A DNA stretch of 31,451 bases from JALZBN01 sp035525375. GTDB taxonomy: Bacteria > Actinomycetota > Acidimicrobiia > Acidimicrobiales > AC-14. The position numbers and the translations under genes were made by a program. The notes below the pieces were generated by a model. The model ran no database searches, was not told the DNA's origin, and worked only from the letters and a program-made list of their open reading frames with translations. Position 1 is the stretch's first letter. The number at the start of each line of letters is the position of its first letter. Positions 15,781 to 22,832 of the stretch are shown here, one piece after another. The stretch covers positions 1 to 31,451 of the forward strand of contig DATLEI010000079.1 of assembly GCA_035525375.1 (NCBI GenBank), given 5' to 3'.

Positions 15781-16236
15781 GTGCGCGTCTCTGCCAAGGT
15801 CGACTACGCGGTTCGTGCCCTGGCCGAGCTGGCCGTCTCTGGTCCCGGCCCGGTCAAGGGCGAGGCCATCGCCGCCGCTCAAGACATCCCGCTCAACTTT
15901 CTCGAGAACATCCTGCGCGACCTCCGGCGCGCCGGGATGGTCGGATCGCAGCGTGGCGCGGTCGGTGGGTATCGACTGGTGGTGGGGCCGGAGACCTTGA
16001 CAATCGCCGATGTCGTGCGCGCCGTTGAAGGCGCGCTCGCAGACGTTCGCGGCATACCCCCAGAAGAGGTCGACTACAGGGGCCCGGCGGAGGCGCTGAA
16101 GGACGTGTGGATAGCGACCCGCGCCACGTTGCGGTCGGTGCTCGAAGTAGTGACTATCGCCGACGTGGCCAGCGGGAAGCTGCCGGAAAACGTCGTCGCC
16201 CTCACTACGGCAACCGACGCCTGGGCCCGTCGGTAG
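15781..16236 (+). CDS. Rrf2-family transcriptional regulator without cluster cysteines
   Basis: A 151-residue winged-helix regulator. The N-terminus RVSAKVDYAVRALAELAVSG is the family hallmark, followed by the recognition helix region PLNFLENILRDLRRAGMVGS, the wing QRGAVGGYRLV and the LTIADVVRAVEG helix. Fe-S-binding Rrf2 proteins such as IscR, NsrR and RsrR use Cys or His residues in the following loop; this protein has no cysteine at all. That resembles CymR-type members that regulate sulfur and cysteine genes through a protein partner or metabolite. The GTG start lies 3 bp after cysA, so it is probably the operon's own regulator. The target sequence is unknown; the ATTG-N7-CAAT dyad near 12055 is a candidate. 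Confidence 0.88.
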   Translation: MRVSAKVDYAVRALAELAVSGPGPVKGEAIAAAQDIPLNFLENILRDLRRAGMVGSQRGAVGGYRLVVGPETLTIADVVRAVEGALADVRGIPPEEVDYRGPAEALKDVWIATRATLRSVLEVVTIADVASGKLPENVVALTTATDAWARR

Positions 16237-16273
16237 CCGCGACCTCGGAGGGCCGGTCCATACTTCCCGGGTA

Positions 16274-17011
16274 ATGGCGCTGAGCAACTTTGTCGACGGC
16301 CGGATCTTCGGCGAGCGCGCCGGCACCTCCCCTCGTGTCTTGGCCCTGCACGGGTGGGGACGCGATCACCGCGACTGGTCCGGCCCGCTGAAGGGGGTCG
16401 ATGGCATCTGGCTCGACCTGCCTGGGTTCGGCGCGTCCCCTCCTCCACCGGACCCATGGGGTAGCTCTGACTACGCGAATGCAGTAGCGCCGGTGCTAGA
16501 CGAGTTCACCGCGCCGGCCGTCATCGTTGGTCATTCGTTCGGTGGCCGGGTGGCGCTCCAGCTGGCTGCGCTCGCGCCGGAGAGGGTCGGGGCGCTGGTT
16601 CTGAGCGGTGTGCCGCTTGGGTCCCGGCGCGCCGCGGGGCGGCCGAAGGTTGGCTTCCGAGTCATCAAGGGGCTCAGACGAACCGGGTTGATCAACGAGG
16701 AACGGATGGAAGCGGCGAGGCAGCGGTACGGATCAGACGACTACCGGCGCGCCGAGGGCGTCATGCGCGCCGTGCTCGTGAAAACAGTCGCCGAGAACTA
16801 CACCGACCTGCTGGAGCGGATCGCCTGCCCGGTCGAACTGCTGTGGGGAAGGGCCGACACCGCCGCGCCGGTCGATGGGGCGCGCGCCGCCGCGAGGATG
16901 CTCCGGCGCGCCAAGCTCACCGAGCTGGAGGGTGACCACTTCGCCTGCCTGAGCCAGCCCGAGGAATTGCGCGCCGCGGTCGAGCGCGCCCTAACGGCTG
17001 GTGGCGGATGA
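16274..17011 (+). CDS. Alpha/beta hydrolase
   Basis: A 245-residue alpha/beta-fold hydrolase. The oxyanion region is LALHGWGRD (about 23-31), the nucleophile elbow GHSFGG (Ser88), the acid is probably the Asp of LLWGRADT near residue 197, and the histidine is in GDHFACLSQPE near the C-terminus. It has no signal peptide. The family covers esterases, lactonases, haloperoxidase-like and C-C bond hydrolases, so a substrate cannot be assigned. Its stop overlaps the ATG of the Mur ligase by 4 bases (ATGA), so the two are co-translated and it likely acts in the same envelope-related pathway. It starts 37 bp after the Rrf2 gene and might be read through from the sulfate operon. Confidence 0.88.
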   Translation: MALSNFVDGRIFGERAGTSPRVLALHGWGRDHRDWSGPLKGVDGIWLDLPGFGASPPPPDPWGSSDYANAVAPVLDEFTAPAVIVGHSFGGRVALQLAALAPERVGALVLSGVPLGSRRAAGRPKVGFRVIKGLRRTGLINEERMEAARQRYGSDDYRRAEGVMRAVLVKTVAENYTDLLERIACPVELLWGRADTAAPVDGARAAARMLRRAKLTELEGDHFACLSQPEELRAAVERALTAGGG

Positions 17012-18522
17012 CTGTCGTCGCCCTACTCCTCAGTGCCGCTGCCGCCGGGCTGGCAACCGTGCGCTGGGCCCGGGTGGCCCAGCGGGAGCACTACATTGCC
17101 GGCTCCGTAAGCCGCTTCGCTGTTCGCTGGTGGTTGCGCCGACCGCCGAATCCGGTGCTTGCCGCCACCGCTGTCGTCGCTCTGATTGTCGGTTTCTGGT
17201 CACGACCGCTGGCTCTACTAGCGCTTGCTGCCGTCGCCGCGGGTCCCGTCGGTCTGCGCCTTCGGGGACGTACGTCCCCCCTGCGGTGGACCCCGCGCCT
17301 TCGGCGACTCGTCGCTACCGCCGCCGTGTTCGAGGCCGGCGCGCTTGCGGCGACCGCACTCACGGGCACGTCGGAAATGACGGCGCCCCTTGTTGCCGCT
17401 CTCGTTCCAGTGATTGTCGATGCCGCCGTCCTGGCGATGGTGCCCGTGGAGCGGGCGCTGTCGCAGAAGTACGTGCGCCAAGCGGCGGACACTCTGCGGC
17501 GAGTATCGCCTCGGGTAGTCGCCATTACCGGGTCGTATGGCAAGACGAGCACCAAGGAGCACGTTCGTGACCTCGTGTCCGGAAGCTTCGAGGTGGTTGC
17601 CAGCCCGGCCAGCTTCAACAACCGTCTCGGCTTGGCAAAAGCGGTCAACGACGCTGTCGGCCCCGGTACCGAGGTCTTCGTTGCCGAGATGGGCACCTTC
17701 GCCCAGGGCGAGATCGCCGACCTGTGCACGTGGATCAAGCCGACCGTCAGCGTCCTCACCGCGGTGGGGCCCGTGCATCTCGAGCGCTTCGGTTCGTTGG
17801 ACGCGATCGCCGAAGCCAAGTCGGAGATCTTCGCCGGCGCGTCACAGGTCGTGATCAACGCCGATGATCAGAGGGTGAGCGAGGTTGCGGCGAGGAAGCT
17901 CGAGCCTGCCGCGGTCCTGCGGTGCTCGGCATCAGATCCCACCGCTGCCGTATTCGTCGAGAGCCGTGATCGCGGTTTTGAGGTTCGCATCAACGGTGGG
18001 GCCATCGGTGTCGTCACCGCCGACGTCTTTCCGGTGAACGTGGCCTGCGCGGTTGGTGCGGCCCTCGCGCTCGGTGTGCCGGTCGATGCCATCGCGTCGC
18101 GGCTCAGCCGGCTGGGCGCCCCCGCTCATCGGGCCCAAGTGAGCGAGGCCGGGAGCGGGGTCACGATCATCGACGACACCTACAACTCGAACCCTGATGG
18201 CGCGGCTGCGGCCCTCCGCCTGCTGGACCGCATGGGAAGCGATGCCGCTCACAAAGTCGTTGTCACCCCTGGGATGATCGAGCTCGGCGCGCGCCAGACG
18301 GCCGAGAACGAGATATTTGGGGCCGCCGCCGGCCAAATCGCAACCCACCTCGTCGTCGTGGGGCACAGCAACAAGGCCGCTCTTCTCGCCGGCGCGCAGG
18401 GCACGGATGCCGAGGTCGTCGTGGTGGCTGACAGGGACGCGGCCTCGAAGTTTGTGCGCACAATCCTGTCCTCCGGCGACCTCGTCCTCTACGAGAACGA
18501 CCTACCCGACCATCACCCGTAG
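17008..18522 (+). CDS. Membrane-anchored MurF-like Mur ligase
   Basis: A 504-residue ligase with an unusual N-terminus. Residues about 1-165 contain several hydrophobic segments (about 1-16, 48-64, 66-84, 102-118 and 126-145) instead of the UDP-substrate-binding first domain of MurF. The ATP-dependent core follows: P-loop GSYGKTSTKEH (175-185), FNNRLGLAKAVND, VAEMGTFAQGEIADL, GPVHLERFGSLDAIAEAKSE with the lysine that is carbamylated in Mur ligases, IIDDTYNSNPDGAAAALRLL, and TPGMIELG. These are MurF signatures, so it probably joins a D-Ala-D-Ala-like dipeptide to a carboxylate, but on a different or lipid-linked acceptor. It is coupled to the hydrolase upstream and lies about 50 bp before the Ddl-like gene. 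Confidence 0.85.
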   Translation: MTVVALLLSAAAAGLATVRWARVAQREHYIAGSVSRFAVRWWLRRPPNPVLAATAVVALIVGFWSRPLALLALAAVAAGPVGLRLRGRTSPLRWTPRLRRLVATAAVFEAGALAATALTGTSEMTAPLVAALVPVIVDAAVLAMVPVERALSQKYVRQAADTLRRVSPRVVAITGSYGKTSTKEHVRDLVSGSFEVVASPASFNNRLGLAKAVNDAVGPGTEVFVAEMGTFAQGEIADLCTWIKPTVSVLTAVGPVHLERFGSLDAIAEAKSEIFAGASQVVINADDQRVSEVAARKLEPAAVLRCSASDPTAAVFVESRDRGFEVRINGGAIGVVTADVFPVNVACAVGAALALGVPVDAIASRLSRLGAPAHRAQVSEAGSGVTIIDDTYNSNPDGAAAALRLLDRMGSDAAHKVVVTPGMIELGARQTAENEIFGAAAGQIATHLVVVGHSNKAALLAGAQGTDAEVVVVADRDAASKFVRTILSSGDLVLYENDLPDHHP

Positions 18523-18573
18523 GATTCGCCCCTACGTGAGCGGACCGAAGGGGAGCGAACCAATGAGTACAGC

Positions 18574-19692
18574 GTGCCGCTCAGCGGGGCGGCCGCCGAA
18601 GGCGGCAACCCGTTGATTTGTGTTGCCTTCGGGGGTCCATCGCCCGAGCACGACGTGAGCATCCTCACCGGCCTTCAGTCCGCCAGGTGCCTGCGCGCCG
18701 CCCGGCGCGACGTTGCTGCCTTCTACTGGGCCAAGAGCGGCGCGTGGTTCAGTGTTGCTGCCGATTCGGAGGCCACTGATTTCTTGGAGGGCGTCCCCCG
18801 CAAGGCCAAGCCTCTGGCGCTACGCGTCGGCCACGAGCCTGGCTTCTACGACGGCCGCAAGCGGATCGACGTCGAGGTCGTCGTGAACTGTTGTCATGGT
18901 GCTCCCGGCGAGGACGGAACGTTGCAGGGCGCACTCGACCTCGTCGGCGTGCCCTACACCGGGCCCGGCCTCAGCGATGGCGTGCTCGGGATGGACAAGC
19001 TGGCCTTCGGCGCGCTGGTCGCGTCCGCTGGCCTTCCGACCTTGCCCCGCTTTAGCGCCGGCGAGGACCCGCCGGCCGGATCGAAGCCACCGTTCATCGT
19101 CAAGCCCCGTTTCGGCGGCTCGTCGCTCGGCATCGAGATAGCCGAAGACCTCGAGACCGTTGCTGCCCTCGTCTCCAGCTCTCCCCATCTTCGCGGTGGC
19201 GCGGTCGTCGAGCCCTACCTTCCCGAGAGCCGGGACCTCAACATCGCCATCCGATCATGGCCGGAGATCCAGCTGTCGGCGATTGAGGAACCGATCCGCC
19301 AGGGCAAGGGCGAGATCCTCGATTACGACGCCAAATACAAGAGTGGTGGGCTGGAGGGCGCGGCGCGTGAGCTCCCGGCGAACATCCCCGACGCAGTCGC
19401 CAAGCAGATCCGTGCACTCGCGGGCCGGATCGCCACCCTCCTCCCGGTCAGGTCGGTTGCTCGCCTCGACTTCCTGCTCGACGGCGACACGCTCTGGGTC
19501 AACGAGATCAACATGATCCCCGGGGTGTTGGCTTCCTATCTGTGGATCGATCCGAAGGTGACGTTCGAGCAGCTCCTTTCGGATCTGATCGAGGAGGCGT
19601 TGCAAAAGCCGCGCCGGCAGTTCTCCGCCACCGGCGCGGACGGCACGGTCCTCCGCTCGGCCAAGTCGATCGCGGCCAAGCTCGGCTTCTGA
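18574..19692 (+). CDS. D-alanine--D-alanine ligase-like ATP-grasp enzyme
   Basis: A 372-residue ATP-grasp ligase. FGGPSPEHDVSILTG (about 19-33) carries the substrate Glu; CCHGAPGEDGTLQGALDLVG and VPYTGPG follow, then GMDKLAFG, VKPRFGGSSLGIEI with the Ser of the active-site triad, LDYDAKYKSGG with its Tyr, and VNEINMIPGVLASYLW, the metal-binding end. It probably makes a D-Ala-D-Ala or related dipeptide for the adjacent MurF-like ligase. The loop MIPGVLASYLW differs slightly from the common NTMPGFT version. About 28 extra residues, rich in basic and small residues, follow the core. The start is taken as the GTG at 18574; the GGGGAG upstream at 18550-18555 is distant, so the start may be imprecise. 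Confidence 0.85.
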   Translation: MPLSGAAAEGGNPLICVAFGGPSPEHDVSILTGLQSARCLRAARRDVAAFYWAKSGAWFSVAADSEATDFLEGVPRKAKPLALRVGHEPGFYDGRKRIDVEVVVNCCHGAPGEDGTLQGALDLVGVPYTGPGLSDGVLGMDKLAFGALVASAGLPTLPRFSAGEDPPAGSKPPFIVKPRFGGSSLGIEIAEDLETVAALVSSSPHLRGGAVVEPYLPESRDLNIAIRSWPEIQLSAIEEPIRQGKGEILDYDAKYKSGGLEGAARELPANIPDAVAKQIRALAGRIATLLPVRSVARLDFLLDGDTLWVNEINMIPGVLASYLWIDPKVTFEQLLSDLIEEALQKPRRQFSATGADGTVLRSAKSIAAKLGF

Positions 19693-19729
19693 GCCCCAGG
19701 TTCACCGGTACGGGGGCGACTGAGTTTGC

Positions 19730-19788
19730 TGCACTCAAAGTGTCGTGATCTGGCCCGTTTCGGCCGATTTCACAGCAGTTTGAGTGCA
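19730..19788. repeat. 10-bp inverted repeat between convergent genes
   Basis: TGCACTCAAA (19730-19739) and TTTGAGTGCA (19779-19788) are perfect inverted arms separated by 39 bp. They sit in the 105-bp gap between the converging Ddl-like and PadR genes, where a bidirectional terminator is expected, but the loop is long and there is no T-run. Confidence 0.45.
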
Positions 19789-19797
19789 CCGAACCGA

Positions 19798-20439
19798 CTA
19801 CGCCGAATCAGCCTGGCGAGCGTAGGACTCCGCCTGTTCGGCCATCGCCTTGAGGGTCGCCCAGTCGGGCTGTGCCTGGCGGACGTCGTCGGGCCACTCG
19901 GCGACAACTCCTTCCGCCCACTCGGCCCAGCGGTGCACTGCGGCGGTGAATTCGGTGAGGAATTGGCCGGCGAGGATTAGCCATGGCAACCGCTCGGGGA
20001 AAGGTCCCTTCCCTTCGAGATACCCGCGCGGAATCTCGACGCTGGTGGCAAATCGCTCCTCCGCCCATTCGCGAGCGCTTCGGATTGTCGTCAGCAGTTC
20101 GCTTTTGGTGCCGTGCTCGGCGAAGAAGATCTTCACCAGGTGCTCGAACTCGAGGAGCGGATCTGCACTCGGCGTCGGCACCCACGCGGCCAAGGCGCGC
20201 CGGCCCTTTGGAGTGATCGTGTACACGGTGCGCGGCCGGTTCCCCACCTTCTCCGACGTCGCCCGGGCGAGACCGTGGGCCACGAGCTTCTTCGGCTCCT
20301 CGTAGAGCTTGCTCTCGGCGCGGGGCCAGAAATGGCCCAGGGCGCGCCGCATCTGGCCCGCTAGCTCGTACGTTGTCCACGGCTTGATGGCGAGAAGACC
20401 GAGGATCGCATACGAGGTTGTTGTGAGTCCGGCCGGCAT
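19798..20439 (-). CDS. PadR-family transcriptional regulator
   Basis: A 213-residue regulator. The PadR winged helix is TTTSYAILGLLAIKPWTTYEL, then ALGHFWPRAESKLYEEPKKL (recognition helix) and the wing RPRTVYTITPKGRRALAAW. A long helical C-terminal domain (about 100-213) supports dimerisation and ligand response, as in PadR subfamily 2. I prefer the second ATG (20439): AAGGGGAG lies 7 bases upstream of it, but only one base upstream of the ATG at 20445. It is divergent from a methyltransferase, with TACTCCC/GGGAGTA operator-like sequences between them, so autoregulation together with control of the methyltransferase is likely. The MFS pump beyond the methyltransferase is convergent and need not belong to the same unit. 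Confidence 0.9.
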   Translation of the reverse strand: MPAGLTTTSYAILGLLAIKPWTTYELAGQMRRALGHFWPRAESKLYEEPKKLVAHGLARATSEKVGNRPRTVYTITPKGRRALAAWVPTPSADPLLEFEHLVKIFFAEHGTKSELLTTIRSAREWAEERFATSVEIPRGYLEGKGPFPERLPWLILAGQFLTEFTAAVHRWAEWAEGVVAEWPDDVRQAQPDWATLKAMAEQAESYARQADSA

Positions 20440-20444
20440 TGACA

Positions 20445-20484
20445 TACTCCCCTTCGGAGGATACGGTTACTCCCAACGGGAGTA
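20445..20484. promoter_or_regulatory. Operator-like repeats between the PadR and methyltransferase genes
   Basis: TACTCCC (20468-20474), AAC, GGGAGTA (20478-20484) make a perfect 7-bp dyad. A third half-site TACTCCC (20445-20451) lies 23 bp to the left in direct orientation, about two helical turns away, and is partly mirrored by GGAGGATA. The sites overlap the PadR translation start and the 5' region of the methyltransferase, as expected for a PadR operator that closes both genes. Confidence 0.6.
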
Positions 20485-20489
20485 TAACC

Positions 20490-21344
20490 ATGGGAGGACG
20501 CGTGTTGACGATCGCAAATGCTGAGATGGCAGCTGCATGGGACGGCGAGGAGGGCGCGCACTGGGCCGAGAACGCTGACCGGTACGAGAGCGCTGGCCTA
20601 CGCCAGTGGGCCCGCCTCGCCGACGCCGGACTCATCGCAGAGCATGATCAAGTGCTCGACATCGGGTGCGGTACCGGACGGTCGACGCGCGCCGCTGCTC
20701 AGTTGGCATCGTTGGGGTCGGCCCTCGGTGTCGACCTCTCCTCCCGGATGCTTGAGCAAGCCCGCGAGCGAAGCCTGGCCGAGGGGATACCCAACGCCCG
20801 CTTTGAACAGGCAGACGCTCAGGTCCACCCGTTTGATGAAGAGGCGTTTGACATCGCCATCAGCAGCTTCGGCGCAATGTTCTTCGCCGACCCTCACGCG
20901 GCGTTCTCCAACATCGCACGTGCGGTGCGTCCTGGTGGGCGACTGGCACTTCTGGCTTGGCGAGAGCTACCCAGGAACGAATGGGTGCGGACCTTCCTCG
21001 AAGCGGTGGCCGCCGGGCGAGAGCTGCCGGTCCCGCCACCTGACGCGCCGACCCCCTTCTCCCTCGCCGGCGTCGAGCGCACGACAGGCATTCTCGACGG
21101 TGCCGGGTTCGATTCCGTCAACTTCGAGCCGATCGACGAACCGGTCATGTTCGGCCGGGATGCCGATGACGCCTACGCCTTCATCAGCACCACCGGCGTG
21201 GTGAGGGGGATGACCGAATCACTTGACGAAGCCACTCGGGCGCAGGCGCTCGCGAACCTGCGGAAAGCGCTAGCTGCTCACGAGAGCGCCGACGGCGTGC
21301 TTCTGGGATCCTCGGCCTGGCTCATCACCGCCCGGCGGCGCTGA
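20490..21344 (+). CDS. Class I SAM-dependent methyltransferase
   Basis: A protein of about 284 residues. Motif I is VLDIGCGTGRSTRAA, motif II region ALGVDLSSRMLEQARERS, and FEQADAQVHPFDEEAFDIAI contains the adenine-contact Asp and motif IV-like strand, followed by RPGGRLALLAWRE. This is the Methyltransf_11/25-type fold used for small-molecule methylation. The substrate is unknown. The start is ambiguous: ATG at 20490, or GTG at 20502 or TTG at 20505 placed 4 or 7 bases after GGAGG. It diverges from the PadR gene across an operator-like dyad, so it is likely induced by the PadR ligand. Its last 20 bp overlap the end of the convergent efflux-pump gene. Confidence 0.87.
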   Translation: MGGRVLTIANAEMAAAWDGEEGAHWAENADRYESAGLRQWARLADAGLIAEHDQVLDIGCGTGRSTRAAAQLASLGSALGVDLSSRMLEQARERSLAEGIPNARFEQADAQVHPFDEEAFDIAISSFGAMFFADPHAAFSNIARAVRPGGRLALLAWRELPRNEWVRTFLEAVAAGRELPVPPPDAPTPFSLAGVERTTGILDGAGFDSVNFEPIDEPVMFGRDADDAYAFISTTGVVRGMTESLDEATRAQALANLRKALAAHESADGVLLGSSAWLITARRR

Positions 21345-22791
21345 CCGTCTCCACGCATGGGTCGCCGCAGGCCTGGCTGACCGCGGGATGAACGGTGGCG
21401 CGGACGCGCGCCGCGTCGCGCACAAAGAGCGCCGAGATGAGTCCCCCGGCGGCGCAGAGGCCGGCGCTGATGCGCAACGCCGTCGAGTAACCGGTGTCGA
21501 GGCTGGCGGCGAGTGACTCGTCCGTGGCAATGCCGGCGAGGGCGGGCAATACGGCTACAGCCAATAGCCCGGCCAGCCGGGCGACAGCGTTGTTCACGCC
21601 CGAGGCGATGCCGGCCTGGGTGTCAGCCACGCTACCGAGCACAGCTGCGGTCAGCGGCGCAACGGTCAGCGCCATCCCCAGGCCGAAGATCACCACCGCC
21701 GGAAGCACCGAGGTTGCATAACTGCCACCCGGTGATATCTGACCGAAGAGCGCGAGGCCGACCCCGGCAACGAGTGGCCCGACCGTCATCGGAAGCCGGG
21801 GCCCAACGCGTTGACCGAGCTGTCCGGCCGCTGGCGAAACGAGCAGCATCAGCACAGTGAAGGGCACGAGCGACGCGCCGGCCTCGAGCGGGTCGTAACC
21901 CAGTGACACCTGCAGCCGGAGGACGACGAGGAACAGGGCTCCGCCCAAGCCCGCATAGACGGCGAAGGTGGTCAGGTTGGCGCCGGTGAACTGACGGGAC
22001 CGGAAGATGCCCAGGGGCAGCATGGGATGCGCTGTGACCCGCTCCCGTACGAGGAATCCCACAACTGCGGCAACGCCGACAGCGGCGGCGACAACGCTCG
22101 CCATCCCGTTTCTCTCGATGGCCGCATAGGCGATGCCCGCGAGCCCGACCGTCACGAGCGCGGCGCCGGGCACATCGAGCCCCCCCTGTTCCGGCGAGCT
22201 GGTCTCTGGAACGTGGCGCAGCGTGATCACGATCGCCGCCGCGGCCAGGGGCACGTTGATGAGGAAGATGAGCCGCCAGCTGGCGGCGCCGATCAGCCAG
22301 CCCCCGAGAAACGGACCCAGCGCGCCCGCAATGCCCGCCAGGCCCGACCACGCACCGATCGCTCGTCCCCGGTCGTCATGGTGGAACGTCGAGGAGATGA
22401 TCGAGAGGCTGCCGGGTACCAGGAGGGCGCCGCCCACGCCCTGGAGGGCGCGCGCCCCGATGAGAAAGTTCGCCGTCGGCGCCAGCCCGCACAGCAGCGA
22501 CGCCAGCGTGAACCCGGCAAGCCCGGCCACGAACATCCTTCGCCGGCCGTAACGGTCACCGAGGCTGCCACCGAGAAGCAGGAGGGCCGAGAGGGTCACG
22601 AGATAGGCATCGAGCGTCCACTGCAGCCCGGCCAACGAGGTATGCAGATCCTCGCTGATCGTCGGGAGGGCGACGTTGACGACCGTGCCGTCCAGAAACG
22701 CGATTCCTGAGCCGAGGACAGTGGCGAGCAGCACCCACCGAGCGGCTGGTGTGCCATAGCGGACCAAGCGCGCCGAGACTAACCACCCCAA
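21325..22791 (-). CDS. MFS drug/proton antiporter, DHA2 (EmrB/QacA) type
   Basis: A 488-residue inner-membrane protein with about fourteen hydrophobic segments. FLDGTVVNVALPTI in the first helix is the DHA2 family motif with its acidic residue, WTLDAYLVTLSALLLLGGSL follows, and GDRYGRRRMF is the conserved loop between helices 2 and 3. ALQGVGGALLVPGSLSII and GPFLGGWL (the antiporter motif C region) also match. It should export hydrophobic compounds in exchange for protons; the actual substrate is unknown. The start is a TTG at 22791, with another TTG at 22767 possible; neither has a good ribosome-binding site. It diverges from dinB, whose SOS box lies 28 bp upstream of this start, so DNA-damage control of the pump is conceivable. 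Confidence 0.9.
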   Translation of the reverse strand: MGWLVSARLVRYGTPAARWVLLATVLGSGIAFLDGTVVNVALPTISEDLHTSLAGLQWTLDAYLVTLSALLLLGGSLGDRYGRRRMFVAGLAGFTLASLLCGLAPTANFLIGARALQGVGGALLVPGSLSIISSTFHHDDRGRAIGAWSGLAGIAGALGPFLGGWLIGAASWRLIFLINVPLAAAAIVITLRHVPETSSPEQGGLDVPGAALVTVGLAGIAYAAIERNGMASVVAAAVGVAAVVGFLVRERVTAHPMLPLGIFRSRQFTGANLTTFAVYAGLGGALFLVVLRLQVSLGYDPLEAGASLVPFTVLMLLVSPAAGQLGQRVGPRLPMTVGPLVAGVGLALFGQISPGGSYATSVLPAVVIFGLGMALTVAPLTAAVLGSVADTQAGIASGVNNAVARLAGLLAVAVLPALAGIATDESLAASLDTGYSTALRISAGLCAAGGLISALFVRDAARVRATVHPAVSQACGDPCVETVSAAGR

Positions 22792-22818
22792 TGGTCAGGT
22801 GACGTGAAGGTCGATGTG

Positions 22819-22832
22819 CGAACATGTGTTCG
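22819..22832. promoter_or_regulatory. LexA SOS box at the dinB start
   Basis: CGAAC-ATGT-GTTCG is a perfect match to the core of the LexA box of Gram-positive bacteria (CGAAC-N4-GTTCG). It ends on the first base of the GTG that I take as the dinB start, so bound LexA would cover the transcription start. The gene on the right is a DNA-damage-type polymerase, which supports it being a real site. Confidence 0.8.
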
